A DNA stretch of 64,000 nucleotides, from contig JANRIR010000051.1 in assembly GCA_033764725.1 (NCBI GenBank), positions 62,001-126,000 of the forward strand, read 5' to 3'. The notes beneath the pieces were generated by a model. That model was given only the letters and a program-made list of their open reading frames with translations, did no database searches and had not been told where the DNA came from. Position numbers and translations under genes: made by a program. Shown here in pieces: positions 33,385-41,596 of this stretch. The stretch is from RI-43 sp033764725. Its GTDB lineage: Bacteria; Pseudomonadota; Alphaproteobacteria; Caulobacterales; Aquidulcibacteraceae. The first letter of the stretch is position 1. Each line of letters opens with the position of its first letter.

Positions 33385-34236
33385 ATGAAACACGCCCTCG
33401 CCGCCGCCTTCGCCGCGCTCGCGCTCTCCGCCTGCGCCTCCTCCGCCCCGGCGCCGCGGCCTGACGTTGCGCTCTACGCTCTCGATTGCGGCCGGCTCAC
33501 CACCACCAACGCCGACATCTTCGCCGACGACGGCGCTTATGCCGGCGTCACGCGCGACATGGTCGATCCGTGCTATCTCATCCGCCACCCGGCGGGCGAT
33601 CTGATCTGGGACACAGGTCTGCCCGAAGCGCTCGCCCAGGCGCCGGGCGGCGTGATCGAGAACGGCCCGTTCCGCCTGTCGATGCCCACGACGCTGTCGG
33701 CGCAATTGACGCAACTGGGCCTGACGCCGGCCGACATCGAGTTCGTTTCGTTTTCGCACAGCCATTTCGACCATTCTGGCAATGGCGGCCTGTTTGCCGC
33801 GTCCACCTGGATCGTCGATGCGGACGAGCGCGCCTACATGTTTCGCCCTGAGGCGCGCGCCGATGCGCAATCCTTCGCCGCCTACGCCGCGCTGGAGAAC
33901 GCCAATACGCGGCTGATCGCCGGCGACGCCGATCATGACGTGTTCGGCGACGGCAGCGTCACGATCATCCAGGCGCCGGGACACACGCCCGGCCACGCGG
34001 TCTTGTTGGTGCGCCTGGCGGACGCCGGGCCCATCCTGCTCACCGGCGACATGTTCCACCTCGCCGAAAGCCGCGCCAACCGGCGCGTGCCGCGCTTCAA
34101 TGTCGATCGCGCGCAGACGCTCGCCAGCATGGACAAGATCGAGCGCATCGCAGCGGAAACGGGCGCGCGCGTCGTGCGCCAGCACGTGCCGGAAGATTTC
34201 GACGCGCTGCCGCGGTTTCCGGAGGCGCTGCGTTAG
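33385..34236 (+). CDS. MBL-fold lipoprotein, N-acyl homoserine lactonase-like
   Basis: A 283-residue metallo-beta-lactamase-fold hydrolase anchored as a lipoprotein: the signal MKHALAAAFAALALSACASS has a lipobox with C17. The metal motif is S-H125-S-H127-F-D129-H130, followed by a His in APGHTPGHAVLLV and an Asp in LLTGDMFHLAE. The opening VALYALDCGRL and DTGLPEAL are like AiiA-type lactonases, so lactone or ester hydrolysis in the periplasm is plausible; quorum quenching is not proven by this. It follows uvrD with 43 bp between them. Its stop overlaps that of the next gene on the other strand. Confidence 0.88.
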   Translation: MKHALAAAFAALALSACASSAPAPRPDVALYALDCGRLTTTNADIFADDGAYAGVTRDMVDPCYLIRHPAGDLIWDTGLPEALAQAPGGVIENGPFRLSMPTTLSAQLTQLGLTPADIEFVSFSHSHFDHSGNGGLFAASTWIVDADERAYMFRPEARADAQSFAAYAALENANTRLIAGDADHDVFGDGSVTIIQAPGHTPGHAVLLVRLADAGPILLTGDMFHLAESRANRRVPRFNVDRAQTLASMDKIERIAAETGARVVRQHVPEDFDALPRFPEALR

Positions 34237-34922
34237 CGCTTTGCGCGCGCATTCAGGCGATACCAGCCGTCGCCGGACTGTGTGGCGCGCAGAATTTTCA
34301 CGCGCGACGCGGTTTCCGCCGGCCTTTCGGCGCGAATGTCGGCGCGCGCCGTCGTGCGCTGAAACGGAATGACCTGAACCAGCGGCAGGCCCTTTTCCAG
34401 CGTGTAGCGCCCGTCCGGGCCGGTTGCGAAAAACGGAAAATGAATATGGGCGTGGTATTGGTCGGTGTCGACCACGCCTGACAGAATCTCGATCGGCGCG
34501 GAATCGCGGTTCAGCAGCGGCGCGAACAGGCAGCTCCACCCCTTCGGCGTGCGGATGGACCAGTAATTGTGCACCTTCGCCGGCGGCCGCGGCTGCAACG
34601 GATGGCCGCGCACCTGTTCGGGATTGTGGAAGCTGACCATCGTGCGGTCGAAATCCCAGCCGGCGTCGAGCCGCGCGCCGTTCTCGGCGATTTCAAGACG
34701 CACCGTCGCGCACAGCGGCAGGATCCAGCCCAAGGTCATGGCGTCGAGAAACGGCATGCAGCGCTTGATCGTGAGCGCGTTATTGGCGGTGGACACCTGA
34801 TCGGCGTCGACGGCCTGCAGCTTGCGAAACCAGGTCGGCAGAGCCTCGCCCGCCGGCATCGGCCGCGCGATGACGCCGTCATCCTCAGGCGCGCACAGAA
34901 ATTCGATGACCGGTTGTCTCAC
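34233..34922 (-). CDS. DUF6065-like protein
   Basis: About 229 residues starting at a GTG (VRQPVIEFLCAPEDDGVIARPMPAGEALPTWFRKL). The segment NNALTIKRCMPFLDAMTLGWILPL resembles the conserved block of DUF6065 proteins (P-W, then TIK-C-PFLDA-T-GW-I-PL), and HNPEQVRGHPL and KVHNYWSIRTPKGWSCLF follow. Members are cytoplasmic with unknown function; some occur near modification or 2-oxoglutarate-dependent enzymes, but none is here. The true start is uncertain; a TTG further upstream would overlap the neighbouring gene. Assignment to the family is from memory of its motifs. Confidence 0.6.
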   Translation of the reverse strand: MRQPVIEFLCAPEDDGVIARPMPAGEALPTWFRKLQAVDADQVSTANNALTIKRCMPFLDAMTLGWILPLCATVRLEIAENGARLDAGWDFDRTMVSFHNPEQVRGHPLQPRPPAKVHNYWSIRTPKGWSCLFAPLLNRDSAPIEILSGVVDTDQYHAHIHFPFFATGPDGRYTLEKGLPLVQVIPFQRTTARADIRAERPAETASRVKILRATQSGDGWYRLNARAKR

Positions 34923-34981
34923 GCCGCGCCCCGCACCGCGCAGGGCGACGCGGCATTGCAGCGCCGCGCCGCCCGCACGTC

Positions 34982-35440
34982 TCAATCGTCGTCGTCGTGA
35001 TCGCCGCTGCGGCGATCGATGCGCTCATCGATGCGGCGGTCGACGCTGCCGTCGCGCCCGTAGCGCACACTTTCTTCGTAGCGATAATAGCCGCGGTCGC
35101 CGCGCCAGCGGCGGTCGTACCAGCCGTCGTCCGACGAATTGGACGATGAATTGGATGACGAGTTCGACGGAGAATTCGAGCTGGAATTGCTGGAGCGATT
35201 TGAGCTCCAATTGCTCGAGGAATTCGAACTCGAATTGCTTGACGAGTTGGAGCTGGAATTGCCGGCGAAGATCAAGCGGCCATCCTGCGGCGCGGCGGCT
35301 TCAGCGGCCGGCGCGGGCCCATGCGCGATCACGCGCCCCAAGGGTTGCGTCGGCGCTTCAGGGCGCGTGGCCGCGACGGCCGAAGCGCCCCCGACCAAAG
35401 CCGCAAACGCCGCGGACACCATCAACATTGCGTTTCGCAT
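34982..35440 (-). CDS. Exported Ser/Asn tetrapeptide-repeat protein
   Basis: A 152-residue protein of unknown function. The signal peptide is MRNAMLMVSAAFAALVGGASAVAA; ATG 15 bases upstream is an alternative. Residues 61-104 consist of about eleven N-S-S-S units, some with one replaced residue (NWSS, NRSS, NSPS). The C-terminus is charged: DDGWYDRRWRGDRGYYRYEES, then DRRIDERIDRR and a final DDDD. The repeat is coded by a degenerate 12-base unit rich in AATTC/G, unusually AT-rich for this DNA. Such low-complexity segments are common in surface or matrix-type proteins, so an exported flexible spacer is a reasonable guess. GGAG lies 10 bases before the ATG. Confidence 0.75.
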   Translation of the reverse strand: MRNAMLMVSAAFAALVGGASAVAATRPEAPTQPLGRVIAHGPAPAAEAAAPQDGRLIFAGNSSSNSSSNSSSNSSSNWSSNRSSNSSSNSPSNSSSNSSSNSSDDGWYDRRWRGDRGYYRYEESVRYGRDGSVDRRIDERIDRRSGDHDDDD

Positions 35441-35589
35441 CAGCTTTCGCTCCATGACCGCCCTCGCACCGCACGTGCGCGACAAGGCCAGCCGCAACCT
35501 GAACGCATTCTGAACCGAGGCGTTCCCGCCATCACGACGCCGTGACCGGCCGCGTGACTTGCGCGCCGCGACCGCCTACACACCGCGCC

Positions 35590-36444
35590 ATGATCCTGTT
35601 GACCGCCGTCGGCCCCATGCCTGCGATCCGGGCCGCGGCGGACGAACTCGACCGTCACGATCCCTCCCCCGCCGAGGCCGTGTCCTGGTTCGAGGAAGGC
35701 CCGGCCCGCTTTCGCCTGGAAGTGTATGTCGGCTCCGACCAGGACGCCGACAGCGTGCGCGCGATCGTCGGCGCGGCCGCGCCGGAGCTGTTCGTCAACG
35801 CCGCGCCGATCGAGGACGCCGATTGGGTGGCGATGTCGCTCGACGGCTTGCCGCCGGTGCGCGCTGGGCGCTTCGTCGTCGCCGGCGCACACGCGCTCGG
35901 CGCGCTGCATGGCGGCGTCAAGAAGATCTGGATCGAGGCGTCCGAGGCGTTCGGCACCGGTCATCACGGCACCACCTGGGGCTGCCTGGTCGCGCTCGAG
36001 GGGGTGTTGCGCCGCCGTCGCGTCCGCCGCGCGCTCGATATCGGGGCGGGCTCCGGCGTGCTGGCGATCGCGGCGGCGAAAACCGGCGCGCAGGCCTTGG
36101 CGATCGAGATCGATCCGCGCGCAGCCGCGATCGCGGCGGTGAATGTCGCGCAGAACAAGGTGCGACCGCGCGTGCGCGTGCGCGCGGCCGATGGCGGGGC
36201 GGCGCGCCACGCACGCTACGATGTCGTGTTCGCCAATATCCTGATGCGGCCGCTGATCCGGCTTGCGCCGATCCTCACCGCAGCGACGGCGCCGGGAGGG
36301 ACGCTGATCCTCTCAGGCCTGTTGCGCCAGCAGGAGCCGCTCGTGCGCCTCGCTTATGAAGGCCGCGGCATGCGCCTCGTGCGCCGCATCCGGCGCGAAT
36401 CCTGGTCGGCGCTGGCGTTTCAGAGGCCACGCGCGCGGCCATAG
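35590..36444 (+). CDS. prmA: Ribosomal protein L11 methyltransferase-like protein
   Basis: A 284-residue SAM-dependent methyltransferase of the PrmA family, which trimethylates ribosomal protein L11. The N-terminal substrate-recognition part is MILLTAVGPMPAIRAAADEL...; the catalytic domain carries EAFGTGHHGTTWGCL, RRALDIGAGSGVLAIAAAKTGAQALAIEIDPRA, and VVFANILMRPLIRLAP (FANIL replaces the NPPY motif, as in PrmA). The ATG at 35590 gives the best family match. The last 25 bp overlap the end of the gene on the opposite strand. Confidence 0.9.
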   Translation: MILLTAVGPMPAIRAAADELDRHDPSPAEAVSWFEEGPARFRLEVYVGSDQDADSVRAIVGAAAPELFVNAAPIEDADWVAMSLDGLPPVRAGRFVVAGAHALGALHGGVKKIWIEASEAFGTGHHGTTWGCLVALEGVLRRRRVRRALDIGAGSGVLAIAAAKTGAQALAIEIDPRAAAIAAVNVAQNKVRPRVRVRAADGGAARHARYDVVFANILMRPLIRLAPILTAATAPGGTLILSGLLRQQEPLVRLAYEGRGMRLVRRIRRESWSALAFQRPRARP

Positions 36445-36872
36445 ACGTCGACGGCGAAATAGCAGCCCTCGGCGTGCCGGCAATCATGCATGCGCGCCTC
36501 GACCACGAACGCGCCGGACCAGGCCGGCAGCGAGCTGACGATCGGATGATCGTCGCGGCCGAGATCCTCCTCGATCAAGCGCCCGTTTTGATCGAACAGG
36601 CGCAAATCGATGTCGGCGCAATCGGCGTCGCACACAGCGGCGATGCGATATTCGCCGCCGGCGTCGAGGTGCAGGGTGATGCGCTGCGCCTGACCCTGCG
36701 CCGCGCCGCCGCTGAACGGACCGGCGACGCGGGCGAACCCGTTGCGGGCCGCGGCCTCCTCGATGTGCGCGAGTTGTTGCGACAATTGCGCGGACCAAGG
36801 CTCCGGCACGCTCGCCGCCGCAGCAGGAACCGCCGCCGCCGCCAGGACCAGCGCCAAAAGGCCTTTCCGCAT
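36420..36872 (-). CDS. Secreted four-Cys domain protein, homologue of the TIR protein C-terminus
   Basis: A 150-residue protein with a signal peptide (MRKGLLALVLAAAAVPAAAA) and one domain. It aligns along its whole mature length with residues 245-375 of the TIR membrane protein at 28762-29889: GGEYRIAAVCDADCADIDL versus GGDYRVIGVCDNDCRDLDL, DDHPIVSSLPAWSGAFVV versus DDVPVVASQPAWTGPFHV, and CRHAEGCYFAVDVYGRA versus CEHAQGCYYALLLYGRA. Cys 81, 85, 131 and 137 are all shared, so two disulfides are likely. Function unknown. ATG 36872 is preferred because GGGAG lies 7 bases before it. Confidence 0.82.
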   Translation of the reverse strand: MRKGLLALVLAAAAVPAAAASVPEPWSAQLSQQLAHIEEAAARNGFARVAGPFSGGAAQGQAQRITLHLDAGGEYRIAAVCDADCADIDLRLFDQNGRLIEEDLGRDDHPIVSSLPAWSGAFVVEARMHDCRHAEGCYFAVDVYGRARGL

Positions 36873-36985
36873 CGCCATCTCCCAAAGCGTCGCGCGCACG
36901 CGTGATCGTGTGCGCAGATTAAGGCTTAATCGGCGCGGATTGCAGGCGGATTGCGCCGCCGCAACGAGATCGCTACGTCTAGGCG

Positions 36986-38797
36986 ATGTTCCAGACATAC
37001 GAAGAACAAGGCGGCCCCGCGCTGGGCCGCAAGCATCTGCCGGTCTTGCGCAAGGCGCTGGCCAAGGCCGGGCTCGACGGCTTCTACGTCCCCCACGAGG
37101 ACGAATGGCAGAACGAATACGTGCCCGCCGCGTATGACCGCCTCGCCTGGCTCACGGGCTTCACCGGCTCCGCCGGCGCCGCGATCGTGCTGCGCGACGA
37201 AGCGGCGATCTTCGTCGACGGGCGCTACACCTTGCAGGTGCGCGCGCAGGTCGACGGCAAGCTGTTCGATTATCGCGACCTGATGGAGGGCGGGGCGGCC
37301 GCCTATCTGCGCGAGCGCGCCTGGCGCGGGGCCAAGATCGGCTATGATCCCAAGCTCGTCAGCCCCGACGCTCTCGACCGCTTGAAGGCCGCCGCCGACG
37401 ACGTCGGCGCGTTGCTTGCGCCGGTCTCGCCCAATCCGATCGACGAGGCCTGGGCCGATCGTCCCGCCCGCCCCGCCGCGCCGATCGTGCCGCACCCGGA
37501 CGACTACGCCGGCGAACCCGCCGCCGCCAAACGCAAGCGTCTGGGCGAAGGGATCGCAGCCGACGGCGCGGACGCGGCCGTCATCACCTCGCCGGCGTCG
37601 CTGGCCTGGCTGTTCAATATTCGCGGCGGCGACGTGGCGCGCTCGCCGCTGCCGCTGGGCGAGGCGATCCTGCACGCCGACGGGCGCGCGGATATTTTTC
37701 TCGATCCGCAAAAAGTTTCGCCGCGCCTGCGCGAATGGCTCGGCAATGAGGTGAGCCTGCGCCGCCCGGAGGATTTGCCGGAGGCGCTCGCCGCGCTCGG
37801 CGCCAAGCGCGTCCGCCTTGATCCCGCCAGCGCGTCCGCATGGTATTTCGGCGCGCTGCAGGAGGCCGGCGCGACCATTCTGCGCGGCGTTGATCCGGTG
37901 ACGTTTCCGCGCGCGCGCAAAAACGCCGTCGAAGTCGAAGGGGCGCGCAAGGCGCATGCGCGCGACGGCGCAGCAGTCGCGCGCTTTCTGCACTGGGCTG
38001 CGACCGAAGCGCAAAGCGGCAAGGTCGACGAGATCACCGCCTGCAAAGCGCTCGAAGGCTTTCGCCGCGACACCGGCGCCTTGCAGGACCTCTCGTTCGA
38101 TTCGATCTCGGGCGCGGGACCGAACGGCGCGATCGTGCATTATCGCGTCAACCAGAAAACCAATCGCCGACTCGGCCGCGGTCAATTGTTCCTGATCGAT
38201 TCCGGCGGCCAGTATCTCGACGGCACCACCGACATCACCCGCACAGTGCCGATCGGCCGGCCCTCGAAAGAGATGCGCGACCGCTTCACGCGCGTGCTGA
38301 AGGGCCACATCGCGCTGGCGCGCGTGCGCTTTCCGAAAGGCACGACCGGCCATCAGCTCGACGCGCTCGCACGCCTCAGCCTGTGGGAAGCCGGCCTCGA
38401 TTACGATCACGGCACCGGCCACGGCGTCGGCTCCTATCTCGGCGTGCACGAGGGGCCGCACCGGATCGCCAAGGCGGTGAACGCGGTTGCGCTCGAGCCG
38501 GGCATGATCGTCTCCAACGAGCCCGGCTATTACAAGACCGGCGCCTATGGCATCCGCATCGAGAACCTTCAGGTCGTGACCGAGGCCGCCGACATCCCCG
38601 GCGGCGAGCGGCCCATGCTCGGCTTCGAAACGCTGACGCTGGCGCCGATCGCGCGCGCCTTGATCGTCAAGGCGCTGCTCTCCAAGGACGAACGCGACTG
38701 GCTCAACGCCTATCATGCGCGCGTGCGCGCCGTCGTCGGCCCGCAGCTGAACGGCGACGCGAAGGCCTGGCTGGAGCAGGAAACGCAACCAATCTAA
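36986..38797 (+). CDS. Xaa-Pro aminopeptidase (aminopeptidase P, M24B)
   Basis: A 603-residue, three-domain aminopeptidase P of the long (XPNPEP1-like) type, which removes N-terminal residues before proline. Two creatinase-type N-terminal domains span 1-300; the pita-bread catalytic domain follows. Metal ligands are D405 and D416 in LIDSGGQYLDGTTDITRT, the His in HGTGHGVGSYLGVHEGP and the two Glu in SNEPGYYKTGAYGIRIENL. It has no signal peptide, so it is cytoplasmic and serves peptide turnover. The following gene starts 17 bp after its stop and probably is co-transcribed. Confidence 0.95.
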   Translation: MFQTYEEQGGPALGRKHLPVLRKALAKAGLDGFYVPHEDEWQNEYVPAAYDRLAWLTGFTGSAGAAIVLRDEAAIFVDGRYTLQVRAQVDGKLFDYRDLMEGGAAAYLRERAWRGAKIGYDPKLVSPDALDRLKAAADDVGALLAPVSPNPIDEAWADRPARPAAPIVPHPDDYAGEPAAAKRKRLGEGIAADGADAAVITSPASLAWLFNIRGGDVARSPLPLGEAILHADGRADIFLDPQKVSPRLREWLGNEVSLRRPEDLPEALAALGAKRVRLDPASASAWYFGALQEAGATILRGVDPVTFPRARKNAVEVEGARKAHARDGAAVARFLHWAATEAQSGKVDEITACKALEGFRRDTGALQDLSFDSISGAGPNGAIVHYRVNQKTNRRLGRGQLFLIDSGGQYLDGTTDITRTVPIGRPSKEMRDRFTRVLKGHIALARVRFPKGTTGHQLDALARLSLWEAGLDYDHGTGHGVGSYLGVHEGPHRIAKAVNAVALEPGMIVSNEPGYYKTGAYGIRIENLQVVTEAADIPGGERPMLGFETLTLAPIARALIVKALLSKDERDWLNAYHARVRAVVGPQLNGDAKAWLEQETQPI

Positions 38798-38814
38798 AAT
38801 CGGAGCGCGAAGCG

Positions 38815-39459
38815 ATGTTCGTGGGCCATTATGCGGCGGCGCTGGCCGCGAAAGCGGCCGAGCCGCGCGCGCCGCTGTGGGCCTATGTCATCGGCTGCCA
38901 GGCGGTGGATGTGGGCTGGGCCGCGCTGGTTATGGCGGATGTCGAGCGCTTTCGCTTCGACGAAACCTTACCCGGTTCGCCGCTCGATCTTCACTTCATG
39001 CCGTTTACCCATTCGCTGCCGGCGGCGCTGGCGTGGTCGGCGGCAGCGATTGTCCTCGCGCGCGCCGCATTGCGCGTGCCGTGGCGGCCTGCGGCCTGGA
39101 TCGGCGCGGTCGTCTTTTCCCATTGGCTGCTCGATTTTCTCGTGCATCGACCCGATCTTGAGCTTTGGCCCGGCGGCGTGAAGGTCGGGCTTGGGCTGTG
39201 GAACTATCCCGTGCCCGAACAGGCGCTGGAGATCGGCCTTTTGGGCATGGCGTGCGCCGCGCTCGCTGCGCGTCTGAAGACGCTTTCGCGCGCCGCGTGG
39301 CCGGCGATCGCATTCATGGCCTTTCTGGTCGCGTTGCAGATCGTCGGCATGACGCTGCCCGCGCCAAGTTCGACATCCGCCTTCGCTCTCAATGCGCTGA
39401 TCGTCTACCTGTTGGCGGGCGGCGTCGCATGGCTGATGGAGCGCGGCGCGCGCGGCTGA
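38815..39459 (+). CDS. Multi-pass membrane protein, possible YdjM-like hydrolase
   Basis: A 214-residue protein with about six hydrophobic segments. His residues recur at membrane borders in the pattern of membrane-bound metal-dependent hydrolases of the YdjM/LexA-regulated type: FVGHYAAAL at the start, MPFTHSLPAALAW, and FSHWLLDFLVHRPDLELW. The fold suggests a membrane-embedded metal site; the substrate is not known. GGAG lies 10 bases before the ATG. It follows aminopeptidase P closely, and its stop is 4 bp from the end of ligA on the other strand. Confidence 0.65.
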   Translation: MFVGHYAAALAAKAAEPRAPLWAYVIGCQAVDVGWAALVMADVERFRFDETLPGSPLDLHFMPFTHSLPAALAWSAAAIVLARAALRVPWRPAAWIGAVVFSHWLLDFLVHRPDLELWPGGVKVGLGLWNYPVPEQALEIGLLGMACAALAARLKTLSRAAWPAIAFMAFLVALQIVGMTLPAPSSTSAFALNALIVYLLAGGVAWLMERGARG

Positions 39460-39463
39460 GCGC

Positions 39464-41587
39464 TCATGCGCTGCGCGCGATCCAAGCGTCTTCGTCGATC
39501 ACCTCGACGCCCAGCGCAGTCGCCTCTTTGAGCTTCGAGCCGGCGCCGGGCCCCGCGACGACGAGATCGGTCTTCTTCGATACCGAACCCGACACCTTGG
39601 CGCCGAGTGCGAGCGCGCGCGCCTTGGCCTCGTCCCGCGTCATCTTCTCCAGCGTCCCAGTGAACACGATGGTCTTTCCGGACAGCGCATGCGTGGACGC
39701 CGCCTTTTCCGCATCCCTCGGCCGCACGCCGGCGGGATTGTTTCGTGGATCGTAAATCAAACGCTGGAGCATCGCGCGATTGTGCGGCTCGGCGAAGAAA
39801 TCGACCAAAGCCTGCGCCTTCGTCGGCCCGATCTTCTCGATCGATTCCAACTCCGCCCAGGCGGGGCCGGCGCGGTCTGCCGCGGCGATCGCCGCCTCCG
39901 CCAGCGCCGCCCAGGAGCCATAGGCGCGCGCCAGCGTGTCGGAGATCGTCTCGCCGATATGGCGGATGCCGAGCGCATTGACGAAGCGCGCCAAGGGCGG
40001 CTCCCGGCGCGCCTCGATCGCCGCGATCAGATTGGCGACGCTTTGCTCGCCCATGCCTTCTCGCTTGGCCAGCGGCAGCGCGCCCGATCGAACCTGTTCC
40101 GGAATCTGAAAAGTATCGCCGGGCTCGCGAATGATCCCGGCGTCGAACAGCGCGTCGATCTGCTTCTCGCCCAGGCCTTCGATATCGAGCGCGCGGCGTG
40201 AGACGAAATGCTTCAGCCGTTCCTTGGCCTGCGCCGGGCAGACGAGACCGCCGGTGCAGCGGCGCACCGCATCCATCGCGCCCGCCTCGTCGCTTTCGCG
40301 CACCGCCTGCGATCCGCAGGCCGGGCACACGTGCGGGAATTCATAAGGCGCTGCACCCTTCTGCCGCTTCTCCAGAACCACCGAAACGATTTGCGGGATC
40401 ACGTCGCCGGCGCGCTGGACCACCACGGCGTCGCCGATGCGGATGTCCTTGCGCTTGATCTCGTCCTCATTGTGCAGCGTGGCGTTCGTCACCGTCACGC
40501 CGCCGACGAAGACCGGCTTCAGGCGCGCCACCGGCGTCAGCGCGCCGGTGCGCCCGACCTGGATGTCGATCGCCTCGAGCACGGTTTCGGCCTGTTCGGC
40601 GGCGAATTTGTGCGCGATCGCCCAACGCGGGCTGCGCGAGACGAAGCCCAATCGTTCGCGCAGGTCCAATCGATCGACCTTGTAAACGACGCCGTCGATT
40701 TCATACGGCAGAGCAGCGCGTTCGGCCTCGAGCGCGCGATACGCCGCGATGAGCCGGGCCACATCGGCGGCGGCGACACGCTGCGCGTTGACGGGCAGGC
40801 CCCAGCGGGAGAATTTCGCAAGCGCCTCCGATTGCGTCGCCGCGATCGCCTCTGAAATCTCGCCCCAACCCCAAGCGAAGAAGCGCAGCGGCCGCTCTGC
40901 GGTAATGCTTGCGTCGAGCTGGCGCACGGCGCCGGCGGCGGCGTTGCGCGGATTGACGTAAAGCGGCAGCCCCGCCTCGGCCGCCCGCGCATTCATCGCC
41001 GCGAACGCGGCCTTCTCCATATAGACCTCGCCGCGCACTTCGAGCACGGCGGGATAGCCCCTGCCTTTCAATCGTTTTGGAATGTCGGAAATGGTTTCGA
41101 GATTGGCGGTGACGTCCTCGCCTTCGCGCCCGTCGCCGCGCGTCGCGCCACGCACATAAACGCCGTCCTCGTAGCGCAGGCTGGCGGAAAGCCCGTCGAT
41201 CTTCGGTTCGGCGGTGATCTGCGGCGCGTCCTCGATCGCGAGATTGAGGAAGCGCCGGATGCGTTCGAGAAAATCGACGACGTCTTCTTCAGCGAAGGCG
41301 TTGTCGAGCGACAACATCGGCACGGCATGCACGACCTTGCCGAATCCTTCGCGCGGCTTGCCGCCGACGCGCGCGGCGGGCGTATCGGCGCGCACAAGAT
41401 CGGGAAAGCGGGCCTCGATCGCCTCGTTGCGCCGGCGCAAGGCGTCGAACGCCGCATCGGAGATGATCGGCGCGTCGTCCTCGTGATAGCGGCGATCATG
41501 CTCGGCGATCTCGCGCGCCAGACGCGCCAATTCCTTGCGCGCCTGCGCAACAGTCAGCGCATCGACTGGAATGTCCGCTGCGCTCAC
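39464..41587 (-). CDS. ligA: NAD-dependent DNA ligase
   Basis: A 707-residue LigA that seals nicks during replication and repair using NAD+. Domain Ia with YHEDDAP at 34-40, the adenylation domain with the nucleotide-accepting K129 in EPKIDGLS, an OB fold, a four-Cys zinc finger (VCPACG ... RCTGGLVCPAQ), the helix-hairpin-helix region (ALDIEGLGEKQIDALF, NALGIRHIGE), and a C-terminal BRCT domain from about 630 (LSGKTIVFTGTLEKMTRDEA) are all present. It starts 9 bp after bamD; the recN gene that usually lies between bamD and ligA in alphaproteobacteria is missing here. Confidence 0.97.
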   Translation of the reverse strand: MSAADIPVDALTVAQARKELARLAREIAEHDRRYHEDDAPIISDAAFDALRRRNEAIEARFPDLVRADTPAARVGGKPREGFGKVVHAVPMLSLDNAFAEEDVVDFLERIRRFLNLAIEDAPQITAEPKIDGLSASLRYEDGVYVRGATRGDGREGEDVTANLETISDIPKRLKGRGYPAVLEVRGEVYMEKAAFAAMNARAAEAGLPLYVNPRNAAAGAVRQLDASITAERPLRFFAWGWGEISEAIAATQSEALAKFSRWGLPVNAQRVAAADVARLIAAYRALEAERAALPYEIDGVVYKVDRLDLRERLGFVSRSPRWAIAHKFAAEQAETVLEAIDIQVGRTGALTPVARLKPVFVGGVTVTNATLHNEDEIKRKDIRIGDAVVVQRAGDVIPQIVSVVLEKRQKGAAPYEFPHVCPACGSQAVRESDEAGAMDAVRRCTGGLVCPAQAKERLKHFVSRRALDIEGLGEKQIDALFDAGIIREPGDTFQIPEQVRSGALPLAKREGMGEQSVANLIAAIEARREPPLARFVNALGIRHIGETISDTLARAYGSWAALAEAAIAAADRAGPAWAELESIEKIGPTKAQALVDFFAEPHNRAMLQRLIYDPRNNPAGVRPRDAEKAASTHALSGKTIVFTGTLEKMTRDEAKARALALGAKVSGSVSKKTDLVVAGPGAGSKLKEATALGVEVIDEDAWIARSA

Positions 41588-41596
41588 GGCGCGCGA

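Noticed and set aside
35139..35513. Plus-strand frame with a striking Glu/Leu/Phe repeat (MDDELDDEFDGEFELELLE)
   Set aside because: It is the mirror image of the Ser/Asn repeat on the minus strand. The minus frame has a signal peptide and ribosome site; this one has neither.
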